A stretch of 15,690 nt of DNA from Burkholderiaceae bacterium (GTDB taxonomy: Bacteria; Pseudomonadota; Gammaproteobacteria; Burkholderiales; Burkholderiaceae). The DNA is taken from positions 1-15,690 of the forward strand of contig JASLEM010000387.1 in assembly GCA_030151165.1 (NCBI GenBank). The letters run 5' to 3'. Below are positions 1 to 10,600 of this stretch, piece after piece. The notes beneath the pieces were generated by a model. It searched no databases, was not told where the DNA came from, and saw only the letters and a program-made list of their open reading frames with translations. Positions within the stretch are counted from its first letter, which is position 1. Every line of letters starts with the position of its first letter. The position numbers were made by a program, and so were the translations under genes.

Positions 1-1
1 G

Positions 2-952
2 TGGGTCGGCTTCACGATCGACGATGACCGCTACTGGCTGCAGGCCGAGTCGGCGCGCGTCACGCCGCTGACCTCGAGCACGTGGTTCGTCTGGGTCGGC
101 ATCGCGATCCTCGCGACCATCATCGGCTCCGCGATGATCGCGGGCCTGATCAACCGGCCCCTGAAGGAGCTGTCGACCGCGGCCGCGCGCATCCGCGACG
201 GCGAATACGACACGCGCCTCGACGAGCGCACCAGCACGACCGAGGTGCGCGCCGTCAACATCGGCTTCAACCGCATGGCGCGCGAGCTCGCGAAGGTCGA
301 CCAGGATCGCACCGTGATGCTCGCGGGCATCTCGCACGACCTGCGCACGCCGCTCGCGCGCATCCGCCTCGAGGCCGAGATCAGCGTGCCCGACGACGAG
401 GCGCGCAGCCACATCGCCGACGACATCGACCAGCTCGACGCGATCATCGACAAGTTCATGGACTACGCGCGCCCGGGCGTCACGCGGCTCGAGCCGGTGC
501 CGCTCGCGGCCGTGATCGAGCGCGAGGCCAGCGCGTTCCGCGACGCCAGCCAGATCCGCATCGGGCTGCAGCTGTCGCCGGTCTCGCGCGTGCTGGCCGA
601 CCCGACCGAGCTGGGACGCGTCTTCGGCAACCTGTTCGAGAACGCGCGCCGTTACGGCCGCAGCAGCGAGACGGCGCCGGCCGAAGTCACCGTCGGCCAG
701 ATCCAGGCCGGGCCGTGGATCATCGTGACGGTGCGCGACCGCGGCCCCGGCGTTCCGCCCGACAAGCTCACGCAGCTCACGACGCCGTTCTTCCGCGGCG
801 ATACCGCGCGCACCTCCGCGACCGGCGCCGGGCTGGGTCTGGCGATCGTGAAGAAGTCGATCCAGCGCATGGGCGGCAGCCTCGAGATGACCAACGGCGC
901 CGAGGGCGGCCTGGTCGCGCACGTGCGGTTGAGGCGCGTCGAGACGGCCTGA
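2..952 (+). CDS. EnvZ/RisS-like sensor histidine kinase, C-terminal part (5' end outside window)
   Basis: The reading frame is open from base 2 and gives 316 visible residues. They cover the end of a periplasmic sensor region, a transmembrane helix at about residues 26-49, a HAMP linker (about 50-100), a dimerisation/phosphoacceptor domain and a HATPase domain. The H-box reads GISHDLRTPLARIRLE, with the phosphoacceptor His at visible residue 112 (bases 335-337). The N-box (GNLFENARRYG), G1 (DRGPGVP), F region (TPFFRGD) and G2 (GAGLGLAIVKK) are all present, so kinase activity is expected. The H-box and the spacing of the ATPase motifs resemble EnvZ of E. coli and RisS of Bordetella, which phosphorylate an OmpR-type regulator; a partner gene is expected to the left. 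The Met at 134 is internal to the transmembrane helix and is not the true start. The next gene is 134 bases downstream with its own ribosome binding site. The family call is firm; the exact orthologue is inferred. Confidence 0.93.
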   Translation, partial: WVGFTIDDDRYWLQAESARVTPLTSSTWFVWVGIAILATIIGSAMIAGLINRPLKELSTAAARIRDGEYDTRLDERTSTTEVRAVNIGFNRMARELAKVDQDRTVMLAGISHDLRTPLARIRLEAEISVPDDEARSHIADDIDQLDAIIDKFMDYARPGVTRLEPVPLAAVIEREASAFRDASQIRIGLQLSPVSRVLADPTELGRVFGNLFENARRYGRSSETAPAEVTVGQIQAGPWIIVTVRDRGPGVPPDKLTQLTTPFFRGDTARTSATGAGLGLAIVKKSIQRMGGSLEMTNGAEGGLVAHVRLRRVETA

Positions 953-1074
953 CCGAAGGCGTCCGCGTAAACCGCGGCCCGCCCGCCGGCGTTGAAGAGA
1001 GACCAGCCTTCACGAACGGGGCGGGCCTTCGAATTGCCCACGGGGCAGCTCTCCCATTCCCGCAGTCCAACAAC

Positions 1075-1080
1075 AAGGAG
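1075..1080 (+). promoter_or_regulatory. Strong Shine-Dalgarno of the crystallin-domain gene
   Basis: AAGGAG lies six bases before the ATG at 1087 and fixes that start, although the same frame stays open far upstream. It is the only clearly canonical Shine-Dalgarno I found before a gene in the window, which suggests efficient translation of an abundant exported protein. Confidence 0.85.
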
Positions 1081-1086
1081 ACTCGC

Positions 1087-2187
1087 ATGAAGAACATCCT
1101 CAAGGCCGCCATCGGCCTCGCCGCGCTGAGCGTGGCCGGGCTCGCCTCGGCCGACATCACGTTCTACGAGCACGGCAACTTCTACGGCCGCCAGTTCACC
1201 GTCCACGATCCGATCGACGACTTCCGCCGCATCGGCTTCAACGACCGCGCGTCGTCCGTCGTCGTCACCGGCGAGCCCTGGGAAGTCTGCGACGGCCCCG
1301 GCTTCCGCGGCAACTGCGTGGTGCTGCGCCCGGGCAACTACCCGTCCCTGAGCGCGATGAACCTGAACGACCAGGTGTCGTCGGCGCGCGAGGCACGCCG
1401 CGATCGCCCGTATCCGCCGGAGAACTACGCCCCGCCGCCGCTGCCGGGCCAGGTCACGTTCTACGAGAACGACAACTTCCGCGGCCGCGCGTTCAACACG
1501 CAGGGCGACGTGCCCGACTTCCGCCAGTTCGGCTTCAACGACCGCGCGTCGTCGGTGGTCGTGGTCGGCGACCGCTGGGAAGTCTGCGACGACATCAACT
1601 TCGGCGGCCGCTGCTTCGTGCTGCGTCCCGGCAACTACCCGAGCCTCGGCGCGATGGGCCTGAACGACCGCGTGTCGTCGGTGCGCATGCTGCCGCCGGG
1701 CGTGCGCGTGGACGACGGCCGCTGGGCCCCGCAGCCCGCGCCGGCCTACGACTGGCGCCCGCGCCCGCAGGAGCAGCTGTTCAACGCGAACGTGATCGCG
1801 TCCCGCGCGGTCTACGGCACGCCGCAGCAGCATTGCTGGGTCGAGCAGGAGCAGGTCGGCGGCAATCGCCAGAACGGCCAGGTCGGCGGCGCCGTGATCG
1901 GCGGCATCCTCGGCGGCATCCTGGGCCACCAGGTGGCGCACGGCAACGGCGCGACCATCATCGGTGCCGTGGGCGGCGCGGCCATCGGCAGTGCGATCGG
2001 CGGCAACGCGGCCGCGAACCAGGTCGAGAACGTCCAGCATTGCGCCCCGGCGCAGGTCTCGGGCCCGCCGCTGTACTGGGACACCTCGTACATGTTCCGC
2101 GGCCAGGAGCACCACGTGCAGACGACGGCGCCCGCGGGCCCGACGATCCTGGTCAACGGCTACGGCGAGCCGCGCATCCAGCAGTGA
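1087..2187 (+). CDS. Exported protein with two beta/gamma-crystallin domains and a glycine-zipper region
   Basis: The product is 366 aa. Residues 1-22 look like a Sec signal peptide (KNILK, hydrophobic core, then ASA before Asp23). Two beta/gamma-crystallin (Greek-key) domains follow at about 24-100 and 123-199, about 65% identical to each other by my count without gaps. Each carries two copies of the calcium-clamp motif [N/D][N/D]xx[S/T]S: NDRASS at 52-57, NDQVSS at 94-99, NDRASS at 151-156 and NDRVSS at 193-198. Paired cysteines recur in each domain (68/77 and 168/176). After a Pro/Arg linker comes a Cys250-bounded region with a glycine-zipper stretch at about 267-308 (GG-x-IGG-x-LGG spacing), like the 17-kDa antigen/2TM glycine-zipper family, closed by Cys319. 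It is probably a periplasmic or outer-membrane-associated calcium-binding envelope protein. The individual domains are recognisable; the role of the fusion is unknown. Confidence 0.9.
   Translation: MKNILKAAIGLAALSVAGLASADITFYEHGNFYGRQFTVHDPIDDFRRIGFNDRASSVVVTGEPWEVCDGPGFRGNCVVLRPGNYPSLSAMNLNDQVSSAREARRDRPYPPENYAPPPLPGQVTFYENDNFRGRAFNTQGDVPDFRQFGFNDRASSVVVVGDRWEVCDDINFGGRCFVLRPGNYPSLGAMGLNDRVSSVRMLPPGVRVDDGRWAPQPAPAYDWRPRPQEQLFNANVIASRAVYGTPQQHCWVEQEQVGGNRQNGQVGGAVIGGILGGILGHQVAHGNGATIIGAVGGAAIGSAIGGNAAANQVENVQHCAPAQVSGPPLYWDTSYMFRGQEHHVQTTAPAGPTILVNGYGEPRIQQ
1156..1680 (+). repeat. Intragenic duplication of the crystallin domain (period 297 bases)
   Basis: Bases 1156-1383 and 1453-1680 encode the two crystallin domains in the same frame, 297 bases (99 codons) apart, and align without gaps. 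Parts are almost identical at DNA level, for example the stretch coding GFNDRASSVVV (around 1234-1266 and 1531-1563) and the one coding LRPGNYPSL. This points to tandem duplication with later homogenisation or strong selection on the calcium-site segments. Confidence 0.8.
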
Positions 2188-2194
2188 TGGCGCA

Positions 2195-2216
2195 GCGGCC
2201 GTCGCGAGACGGCCGC
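2195..2216 (+). other. Perfect 9-bp hairpin with GCGA tetraloop after the crystallin gene
   Basis: GCGGCCGTC, loop GCGA, GACGGCCGC. The loop is of the GNRA class, which stabilises RNA hairpins. It begins eight bases after the stop codon and lies directly before the terminator hairpin at 2228-2259. It could protect the 3' end of the message or be the upstream member of a tandem terminator. Confidence 0.6.
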
Positions 2217-2227
2217 CTGAAGGCAAC

Positions 2228-2268
2228 GACGGGCCGCGCGTGCGAACGTGCGGCCCGTCTTCGTTGTG
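2228..2268 (+). terminator. Rho-independent terminator of the crystallin-domain gene
   Basis: A 13-bp stem (2228-2240 with 2247-2259, one G-T pair, otherwise perfect) closes a six-base loop TGCGAA and is followed at once by TTCGTTGT. The downstream tract is only moderately T-rich, as is common in GC-rich genomes. It would stop transcription before the opposing MFS gene. Confidence 0.75.
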
Positions 2269-2315
2269 CCGGACGTCCGCGCGCCCGCGCGTGACGCGCG
2301 CGCCCCGACGCCGGA

Positions 2316-5102
<2,787 letters not shown>

Positions 5103-5125
5103 ACGGCCGCCCCGCGCGCATCGGT

Positions 5126-5131
5126 TAGCAT
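5126..5131 (+). promoter_or_regulatory. Possible -10 box (TAGCAT) upstream of the CPBP protease gene
   Basis: TAGCAT matches four of six bases of the sigma-70 -10 consensus. If it works, the CPBP message would start near 5138 and carry both hairpins at 5143-5163 and 5179-5205 in its leader. No clear -35 is visible, so this is weak. Confidence 0.25.
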
Positions 5132-5142
5132 CGCGCGCTGCC

Positions 5143-5163
5143 CGCCGCGGCTCGACCGCGGCG
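5143..5163 (+). other. Perfect 8-bp hairpin between argG and the CPBP gene
   Basis: CGCCGCGG, loop CTCGA, CCGCGGCG. It stands 15 bases before the stronger hairpin at 5179-5205, forming a tandem pair like the one after the crystallin gene. Confidence 0.5.
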
Positions 5164-5178
5164 CCCCGATCCCGGACG

Positions 5179-5213
5179 ACGCCCGGCAGCGACCCTGCCG
5201 GGCGTTCGTTCGT
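5179..5213 (+). terminator. Rho-independent terminator after argG (or leader attenuator of the CPBP gene)
   Basis: An uninterrupted 11-bp stem (5179-5189 with 5195-5205) encloses the loop CGACC and runs into TTCGTTCG. It is the natural end of the argG transcript. It ends only about 30 bases before the next start at 5237, so the downstream gene depends either on read-through or on a promoter overlapping this site. Confidence 0.7.
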
Positions 5214-5236
5214 CCACCCGACGCTTTTCCGCCGCG

Positions 5237-6130
5237 ATGACCTTTCCGCTGTCCTTCGTGCTGCTCGCGCTCGCCATCGCGCTCGTCTGGGCGCCCGCGT
5301 GGCACGTCGGCCAGCGCCAGGTGCCGCCGTGGACGCTGGTGTTCGCCGGCGCGTTCGTGGTCGGCGCGGTCGACGTCGTCGAGATCGGCCCGGTGCACCA
5401 CGTGCTGACGCGCTCGGCGCTCGGCGTGCTCGCGGCGCTGTGTACCTTCGCCTGGGCCGGGCTCTCGGCGCCGCGGCGCCGGGGCGCGTTCGTCGCGCTG
5501 GCGGCGTTCCTGGCCTTCGTGATGTCCGTGCACCTGCTGCGCGGCTTCCACGCCCCCGTGATCGCCTCCAACGTGCGCCTGACGCCCGACGCCACACCCT
5601 TCTCGCTCGCCCTGAACTTCGACAAGGGCGCGGCCGGTCTGGTGCTGCTTGCGGCGTTCTGCAACCGCGCGACGTCGTGGCGCCAGTTCGCGTCGCAGCT
5701 GCCGGCGATCGCCGTGGCGCTGGTCGCCACGACCGCAGCCTGCCTCGGCATCGCGGTCGCGACCGGCTACGTGCGCTTCGAGCCCAAGTGGCCCGAGCTC
5801 GCGCCGGCCTTCCTCGTCGCAAACCTGCTCTTCACGTGCGTCGCGGAAGAGGCCTTCACGCGCGGGCTGATCCAGGAACGCCTGATGCGCCTCGCCGAGA
5901 AAAGCGGCAAGCCCGTGTGGACGTGGCTCGCGGTCATCGCGTCGGCCACCGTGTTCGCGCTGGCGCATTGGGGCGGCGGCCCGATCTGGGTGCTGCTGGC
6001 GTGCGTCGCCGGCGCCGGCTACGCCGGCATCTACGCGAAGACCCGCACGATCGAGGGCGCCATCCTCGTGCACTTCGCGGTGAACGCGGTGCACTTCGTG
6101 GCGTTCACGTACCCGGCGATGGCGCACTGA
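5237..6130 (+). CDS. CPBP-family intramembrane glutamic-type protease (CAAX/Rce1-like)
   Basis: The 297-aa product is mostly hydrophobic, with about eight membrane segments. The C-terminal third carries the three CPBP (Abi/CAAX protease, Rce1-like) motifs: EEAFTRG at 204-210 (EExxxR, Glu204, Glu205, Arg209), FALAH at 240-244 (FxxxH) and HFAVN at 279-283 (HxxxN). All presumed catalytic or metal/water-binding residues are intact, so it should be an active inner-membrane protease. The N-terminal half (1-185) is a separate poorly conserved membrane region with a soluble segment at about 101-130. Bacterial relatives act in bacteriocin immunity, protein maturation or prenyl-protein processing, but the substrate here cannot be inferred. 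The start at 5237 has no Shine-Dalgarno but gives a plausible first membrane helix. It is convergent with ispF. Confidence 0.88.
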   Translation: MTFPLSFVLLALAIALVWAPAWHVGQRQVPPWTLVFAGAFVVGAVDVVEIGPVHHVLTRSALGVLAALCTFAWAGLSAPRRRGAFVALAAFLAFVMSVHLLRGFHAPVIASNVRLTPDATPFSLALNFDKGAAGLVLLAAFCNRATSWRQFASQLPAIAVALVATTAACLGIAVATGYVRFEPKWPELAPAFLVANLLFTCVAEEAFTRGLIQERLMRLAEKSGKPVWTWLAVIASATVFALAHWGGGPIWVLLACVAGAGYAGIYAKTRTIEGAILVHFAVNAVHFVAFTYPAMAH

Positions 6131-6190
6131 CGCGTCGCGCCGCCGCACCGGCCGGGCCGCTTCCCGCGCCGCTCCCGGCGTTTCGCCCGC

Positions 6191-6691
6191 TCAGCCCGCC
6201 TCGGCCCGCTGCAGCAGGCACACGGCCCGCGTCTCGATCGCCCGGCCCTCGCCCACCGGGCCCATCTTCTCGGCGGTCTTCGCCTTCACGTTGACCTGGT
6301 CGGCCGACAGGCCCAGCGCGCTCGCGAGGCGGCTGCGCATGGCGTCGATGTGCGGGGCCATCTTCGGCGCCTGGGCGACGATGGTCGAGTCGATGTTGAC
6401 GGGCGTCCAGCCGGCCGCGCGGACGCGCCTGCACGCCTCGGCCAGCAGCGCGATGGAGTCGGCGCCCTTGAAGGCCGGGTCGGTGTCGGGGAAGTGGCGG
6501 CCGATGTCGCCGAGGCCGGCGCCGCCCAGCAGCGCGTCGGTGATGGCGTGGCACAGCGCGTCGGCGTCGGAGTGGCCGAGCAGGCCCTGCGTGTGCGGGA
6601 TCGTGATGCCGCCGAGGATCAGCGGACGGCCGGCGTGGAGCTGGTGGGTGTCCCAGCCTTCGCCGATGCGGAACGGGAACGGGGTCGTCAT
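6191..6691 (-). CDS. ispF: 2-C-methyl-D-erythritol 2,4-cyclodiphosphate synthase
   Basis: Converts CDP-ME 2-phosphate to the cyclic diphosphate MEcPP with loss of CMP, fifth step of the MEP isoprenoid pathway, as a cytosolic homotrimer. The product has 166 aa (family usually 155-165). Metal ligands are visible as GWDTHQ (Asp14, His16) and [12 protein letters not shown] (His48). The conserved [13 protein letters not shown] block is at about 67-79, and [19 protein letters not shown] near 134-152 contains the conserved TAEK sequence. The start at 6691 is the only Met that fits the family N-terminus. ispF begins 26 bases after the ispD stop on the same strand, so the two are surely co-transcribed. 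The convergent 60-base gap to the CPBP gene shows no clear terminator. Confidence 0.97.
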   Translation of the reverse strand: MTTPFPFRIGEGWDTHQLHAGRPLILGGITIPHTQGLLGHSDADALCHAITDALLGGAGLGDIGRHFPDTDPAFKGADSIALLAEACRRVRAAGWTPVNIDSTIVAQAPKMAPHIDAMRSRLASALGLSADQVNVKAKTAEKMGPVGEGRAIETRAVCLLQRAEAG

Positions 6692-6717
6692 CGTCGTGCT
6701 TTCGAAAGAGGGTCGGG

Positions 6718-7512
6718 TCAGGCGTGGCCGCGGGTGCGCAGCAGGCGCTCGGCCAGCGCGAAGTCCTCGGGCCAGGTGACCTTGAGGTTGTCGTAGTCGC
6801 CGCGCACCAGCCGCGGCGCGTGGCCCAGGGCCTCGATCGCGCTGGCCTCGTCGGTGATGCTCAGGTCCTTGCGCGCCAGGCCCTGGAGCAGCGCCTCGCG
6901 CAGCAGGCCGAGGCGGAACATCTGCGGCGTCTGCGCGGCCCACATCGCGGTGCGCGGGACGGTCGCCGAGACGCGTTCGCCGGCTCCGCCGCCACCGGCG
7001 TCCGAGCGCTTGAGCGTGTCGGCCACCGGCAGCGCGAGCAGGCCGCCGACGGCGTCGTCTCGGCAGTCGGCGATCAGGCGGCGGATCGCGTCGGGGCGGA
7101 CGAGGCAGCGCGCGGCGTCGTGCACCAGCACCCAGTCGTCGTCCTGCGCGCCGCGCGCCTGCAGCTCGACGAGCCCGGCGAAGACGGTGTCCGCGCGGGT
7201 CGCGCCGCCGACGCGGGCCGTCCAGCACGAGCCGGCGGCCTCGGCGTCGCCCTCGGCGGCGAGCGCGGCGAACTGCTGGTCGTCGCGCGCGAGCACCACC
7301 AGCGTGGCGTCGAGCTCGCGCACGCGCTGCAGGGCCTCGAGCGTCCACAGGACCAGCGCGCGGCCGGCGAGCGACGCGTACTGCTTGGGGCCGTCCGCGC
7401 CGGCGCGCGCACCGACGCCCGCACAGGGCACGAGGGCGTAGCAACGCGAGCGCTGCGGCGCGACGGTCAGGGCGGACGGTGCGATGGAATCACCTCGCTG
7501 GGGGCTTGTCAT
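6718..7512 (-). CDS. ispD: 2-C-methyl-D-erythritol 4-phosphate cytidylyltransferase
   Basis: Transfers CMP from CTP to MEP, third step of the MEP pathway. The 264-aa product has the nucleotide-binding start [20 protein letters not shown] (about 26-45), [11 protein letters not shown], the ADTLKR segment, [18 protein letters not shown] and the C-terminal [12 protein letters not shown], all family hallmarks. It is about 30 aa longer than E. coli IspD (236 aa). The extra length is a 25-residue N-terminal extension before the fold and a glycine-rich insert (AGGGGAGE) in the middle. No other Met or clear GTG lies between 7512 and the conserved core, which supports the long start. The ATG stands eight bases after a TAGAAT box in the 7517-7534 palindrome, so the message is probably leaderless. 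ispF follows after 26 bases. Confidence 0.96.
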   Translation of the reverse strand: MTSPQRGDSIAPSALTVAPQRSRCYALVPCAGVGARAGADGPKQYASLAGRALVLWTLEALQRVRELDATLVVLARDDQQFAALAAEGDAEAAGSCWTARVGGATRADTVFAGLVELQARGAQDDDWVLVHDAARCLVRPDAIRRLIADCRDDAVGGLLALPVADTLKRSDAGGGGAGERVSATVPRTAMWAAQTPQMFRLGLLREALLQGLARKDLSITDEASAIEALGHAPRLVRGDYDNLKVTWPEDFALAERLLRTRGHA

Positions 7513-7516
7513 GGGG

Positions 7517-7534
7517 GTCGATTCTAGAATCGAC
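7517..7534. promoter_or_regulatory. Perfect 18-bp palindrome with back-to-back -10 boxes between ispD and mfd
   Basis: GTCGATTCTAGAATCGAC is fully self-complementary. It contains TAGAAT on the + strand (7525-7530, facing mfd) and on the - strand (7526 to 7521, facing ispD), each five of six to the sigma-70 -10 consensus. It is the AT-richest spot nearby. The - strand box would start transcription at or one to three bases before the ispD ATG. A near-consensus -35 (TTGTCA, 7506-7511) exists on the + strand, but only 13 bases from the + strand box, too short for standard spacing. No -35 is evident for ispD. Confidence 0.55.
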
Positions 7535-7684
7535 GCATTCCGCGGGCCGCGGCGCTGTTCGTCGAGCCGCCCGACCTGCCGCTCGAATCAAGAGAATGCC
7601 GCGCCTTGTCGGCGCGTCGGTTGCCCTCACCTTCGAAGGCTCCCCCCGACGCGTCCAAGGCGTGTCCTCATTTTTGCGCACGCC

Positions 7685-10600
7685 ATGCAACTGCCCTCGC
7701 TCGTTCCCGGACACCGCTTCACGCTGCCCCGCCCGCCCGGCGCGGCGGACGCGCTGCTGATCGCCCACCTCGCGTCGGCGCGCGCCGCGCAGGGGCAGCT
7801 GACGCTGGTCGTCTGCGCGGAGCCGGCCGACACCCAGCGCCTCGCCGACGAGCTGCCGTTCTTCGCACCGCACCTGCGCATCGCCGTGTTCCCCGACTGG
7901 GAGACGCTGCCCTACGACCAGTTCTCGCCGCACCAGGACCTCGTCTCCGAGCGGCTCGCGACGCTGTGGCGCCTCTACCGCAAGAGCCAGGGCCTGAGCA
8001 GCGCCAACACCGGCGCGACGATCGCCGCGGCCAAGGGCAAGGCGGCGCCGGATCCGACCAAGAGCGTCGAGGCCAACAAGGAGGACGACGAGGGCGTCGA
8101 CGTCGTGCTGCTGCCCGCGAGCACCGCGCTCACGCGCCTCGCGCCGCCCTCCTTCCTCGCCGCGACGACGTTCAATTTCAAGCAGAAGTCGCGCCTCGAC
8201 GAGGCCGCGCTGCGCGCGCAGCTCACGCTCGCCGGCTACTCGCACGTCAGCTCGGTCGTCTCGCCCGGCGAGTACGCGGTGCGCGGCGGCCTGATCGACC
8301 TGTTCCCGATGGGCTCGCAGGTGCCCTACCGCGTCGACCTGTTCGACAACGAGGTCGACTCGATCCGCACCTTCGACCCCGACACCCAGCGCAGCCTCTA
8401 CCCCGTGCCCGAGGTGCGCCTGCTGCCCGGGCGCGAATTCGCGCTCGACGAGGCCTCGCGCAAGGCCTTCCGGGTGCGCTGGCGCGAGCGCATCGAGGGC
8501 GACCCGACCAAGGCGCGGCTCTACAAGGACATGGGCAACGGCATCGCCGGCGGCGGCATCGAGTACTACCTGCCGCTGTTCTTCGACGAGACGGCGACGA
8601 TCTTCGACTACCTGCCCGGCTCGACGAACCTCGTGCTGCACGGCGCGGTCGACGACGCGGTCGACCGCTTCTGGACCGACACCCGCGAGCGCTACCGCTT
8701 CCAGCGCGCCGACATCGAGCGGCCGATCCTGCCGCCCGAGGACATCTTCCTGAAGACCGAGGAGTTCTTCGACCGCACGCGCGCGTTCGCGGCGCTGTCG
8801 CTGCGGCCGCAGGGCGCGCCGGCGCCGGCTGCCGAGGGCGAGGACGCGGCCGACGCGAAGCCCGCCGAGACCACGGCCTGGGCGCGCCCGCTGCCCGATG
8901 TCAGCGTCGACCGCGGCGCCACCGCGCCGCTCGCGAAGCTGCAGCGCCATCTCGACACCACCTCGTACCGCATCCTGCTCGTCGCCGACAGCGAAGGCCG
9001 CCGCGAGACCCTGCTCGACCTGATGCGCGACCACGGCATCGAGCCGCCGAGCGTCGGCACGCTGGCCGAGTTCGAGCAGAGCGACGTCAAGGTCGCGATC
9101 ACGGCGGCGCCGATCAGCGAAGGCTTCTTCTGGTTCGAGCCCGATGCGGCGACCGGCGCGCGCACGATCCAGTTCATCACCGAGAACGAGCTGTTCGCGA
9201 CCGGCACGACGCCGCGCCGGCGCCGCCGCGGCCAGGAGCAGACGAGCAGCGTCGACGCGCTGATCAAGGACTTGTCCGAGCTGAAGCTGGGCGACCCGGT
9301 CGTGCACGCGTCGCACGGCATCGGCCGCTACATGGGGCTCATCAACATCGACCTGGGCGAGGGCCCGAGCGAGTTCCTGCACCTCGAATACGCGGACAAG
9401 GCGACGCTCTACGTGCCCGTCGCGCAGCTAGCGCTGATCAGCCGCTACACGGGCGTGTCCGCCGAGGAGGCGCCGCTGCACAGGCTCGGCTCCGGCCAGT
9501 GGGACAAGGCGCGCCGCAAGGCCGCCGAGCAGGTGCGCGACGCCGCCGCCGAGCTGCTGAACCTCTACGCGCGCCGCGCCGCGCGCGACGGCTACTCGCA
9601 CCGCTTCTCGGTGCACGACTACGAGGCCTTCGCGACCAGCTTCGGCTTCGAGGAGACGCCCGACCAGCGCGCCGCGATCCACGCCGTCATCCAGGATCTG
9701 GTCAGCCCGAAGCCGATGGACCGGCTCGTCTGCGGCGACGTCGGCTTCGGCAAGACCGAGGTCGCGCTGCGCGCGATGTTCGTCGCGGTGCATGGCGGCA
9801 AGCAGGTCGCGCTGCTCGCGCCGACCACGCTGCTCGCCGAGCAGCACTACCAGACCATCTCCAGCCGCTTCGGCCAGTGGCCGGTGAAGGTGGCGGAGAT
9901 GTCGCGCTTCCGGACGGCCAAGGAGATCAAGGCCGCGATGGACGGCCTCGCGGACGGCACGATCGACATCATCGTCGGCACGCACAAGCTGCTGTCGGCG
10001 GACGTCAGGTTCAAGCGCCTGGGCCTGCTGATCATCGACGAGGAGCACCGCTTCGGCGTGCGCCACAAGGAGGCGGTGAAGGCGCTGCGCGCCGAGGTCG
10101 ACGTGCTCACGCTTACCGCCACGCCGATCCCGCGCACGCTGGGCATGGCGCTCGAGGGACTGCGCGACCTCTCCGTGATCGCGACCGCGCCGCAACGCCG
10201 CCTCGCGATCAAGACCTTCGTGCGCAGCGAAAGCCAGGGCACGATACGGGAGGCCGTATTGCGCGAACTCAAGCGCGGCGGCCAGGCCTACTTCCTGCAC
10301 AACGAGGTCGACACGATCCAGAACCGGCTCGAGAAGCTGCAGGAGCTGCTGCCCGAGGCGCGCATCGCGATCGCCCACGGCCAGATGCCCGAGCGCGAAC
10401 TCGAGAGCGTGATGCGCGACTTCGTCGCCCAGCGCATCAACGTGCTGCTGTGCTCCACCATCATCGAGACCGGCATCGACGTGCCGACCGCCAACACCAT
10501 CGTCATCAGCCGCGCCGACAAGTTCGGCCTCGCTCAGCTGCACCAGCTGCGCGGGCGCGTCGGCCGCTCGCACCACCAGGCCTACGCGTACCTGATGGTG

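Noticed and set aside
82..1086. Upstream extension of the crystallin-gene frame through the kinase gene
   Set aside because: The kinase is encoded there in another frame with all motifs intact, and a strong Shine-Dalgarno plus signal peptide fix the crystallin start at 1087.
7490..9382. 630-codon minus-strand frame opposite mfd
   Set aside because: Antisense shadow of conserved Mfd sequence; Arg/Ala/Val-rich and without recognisable domains.
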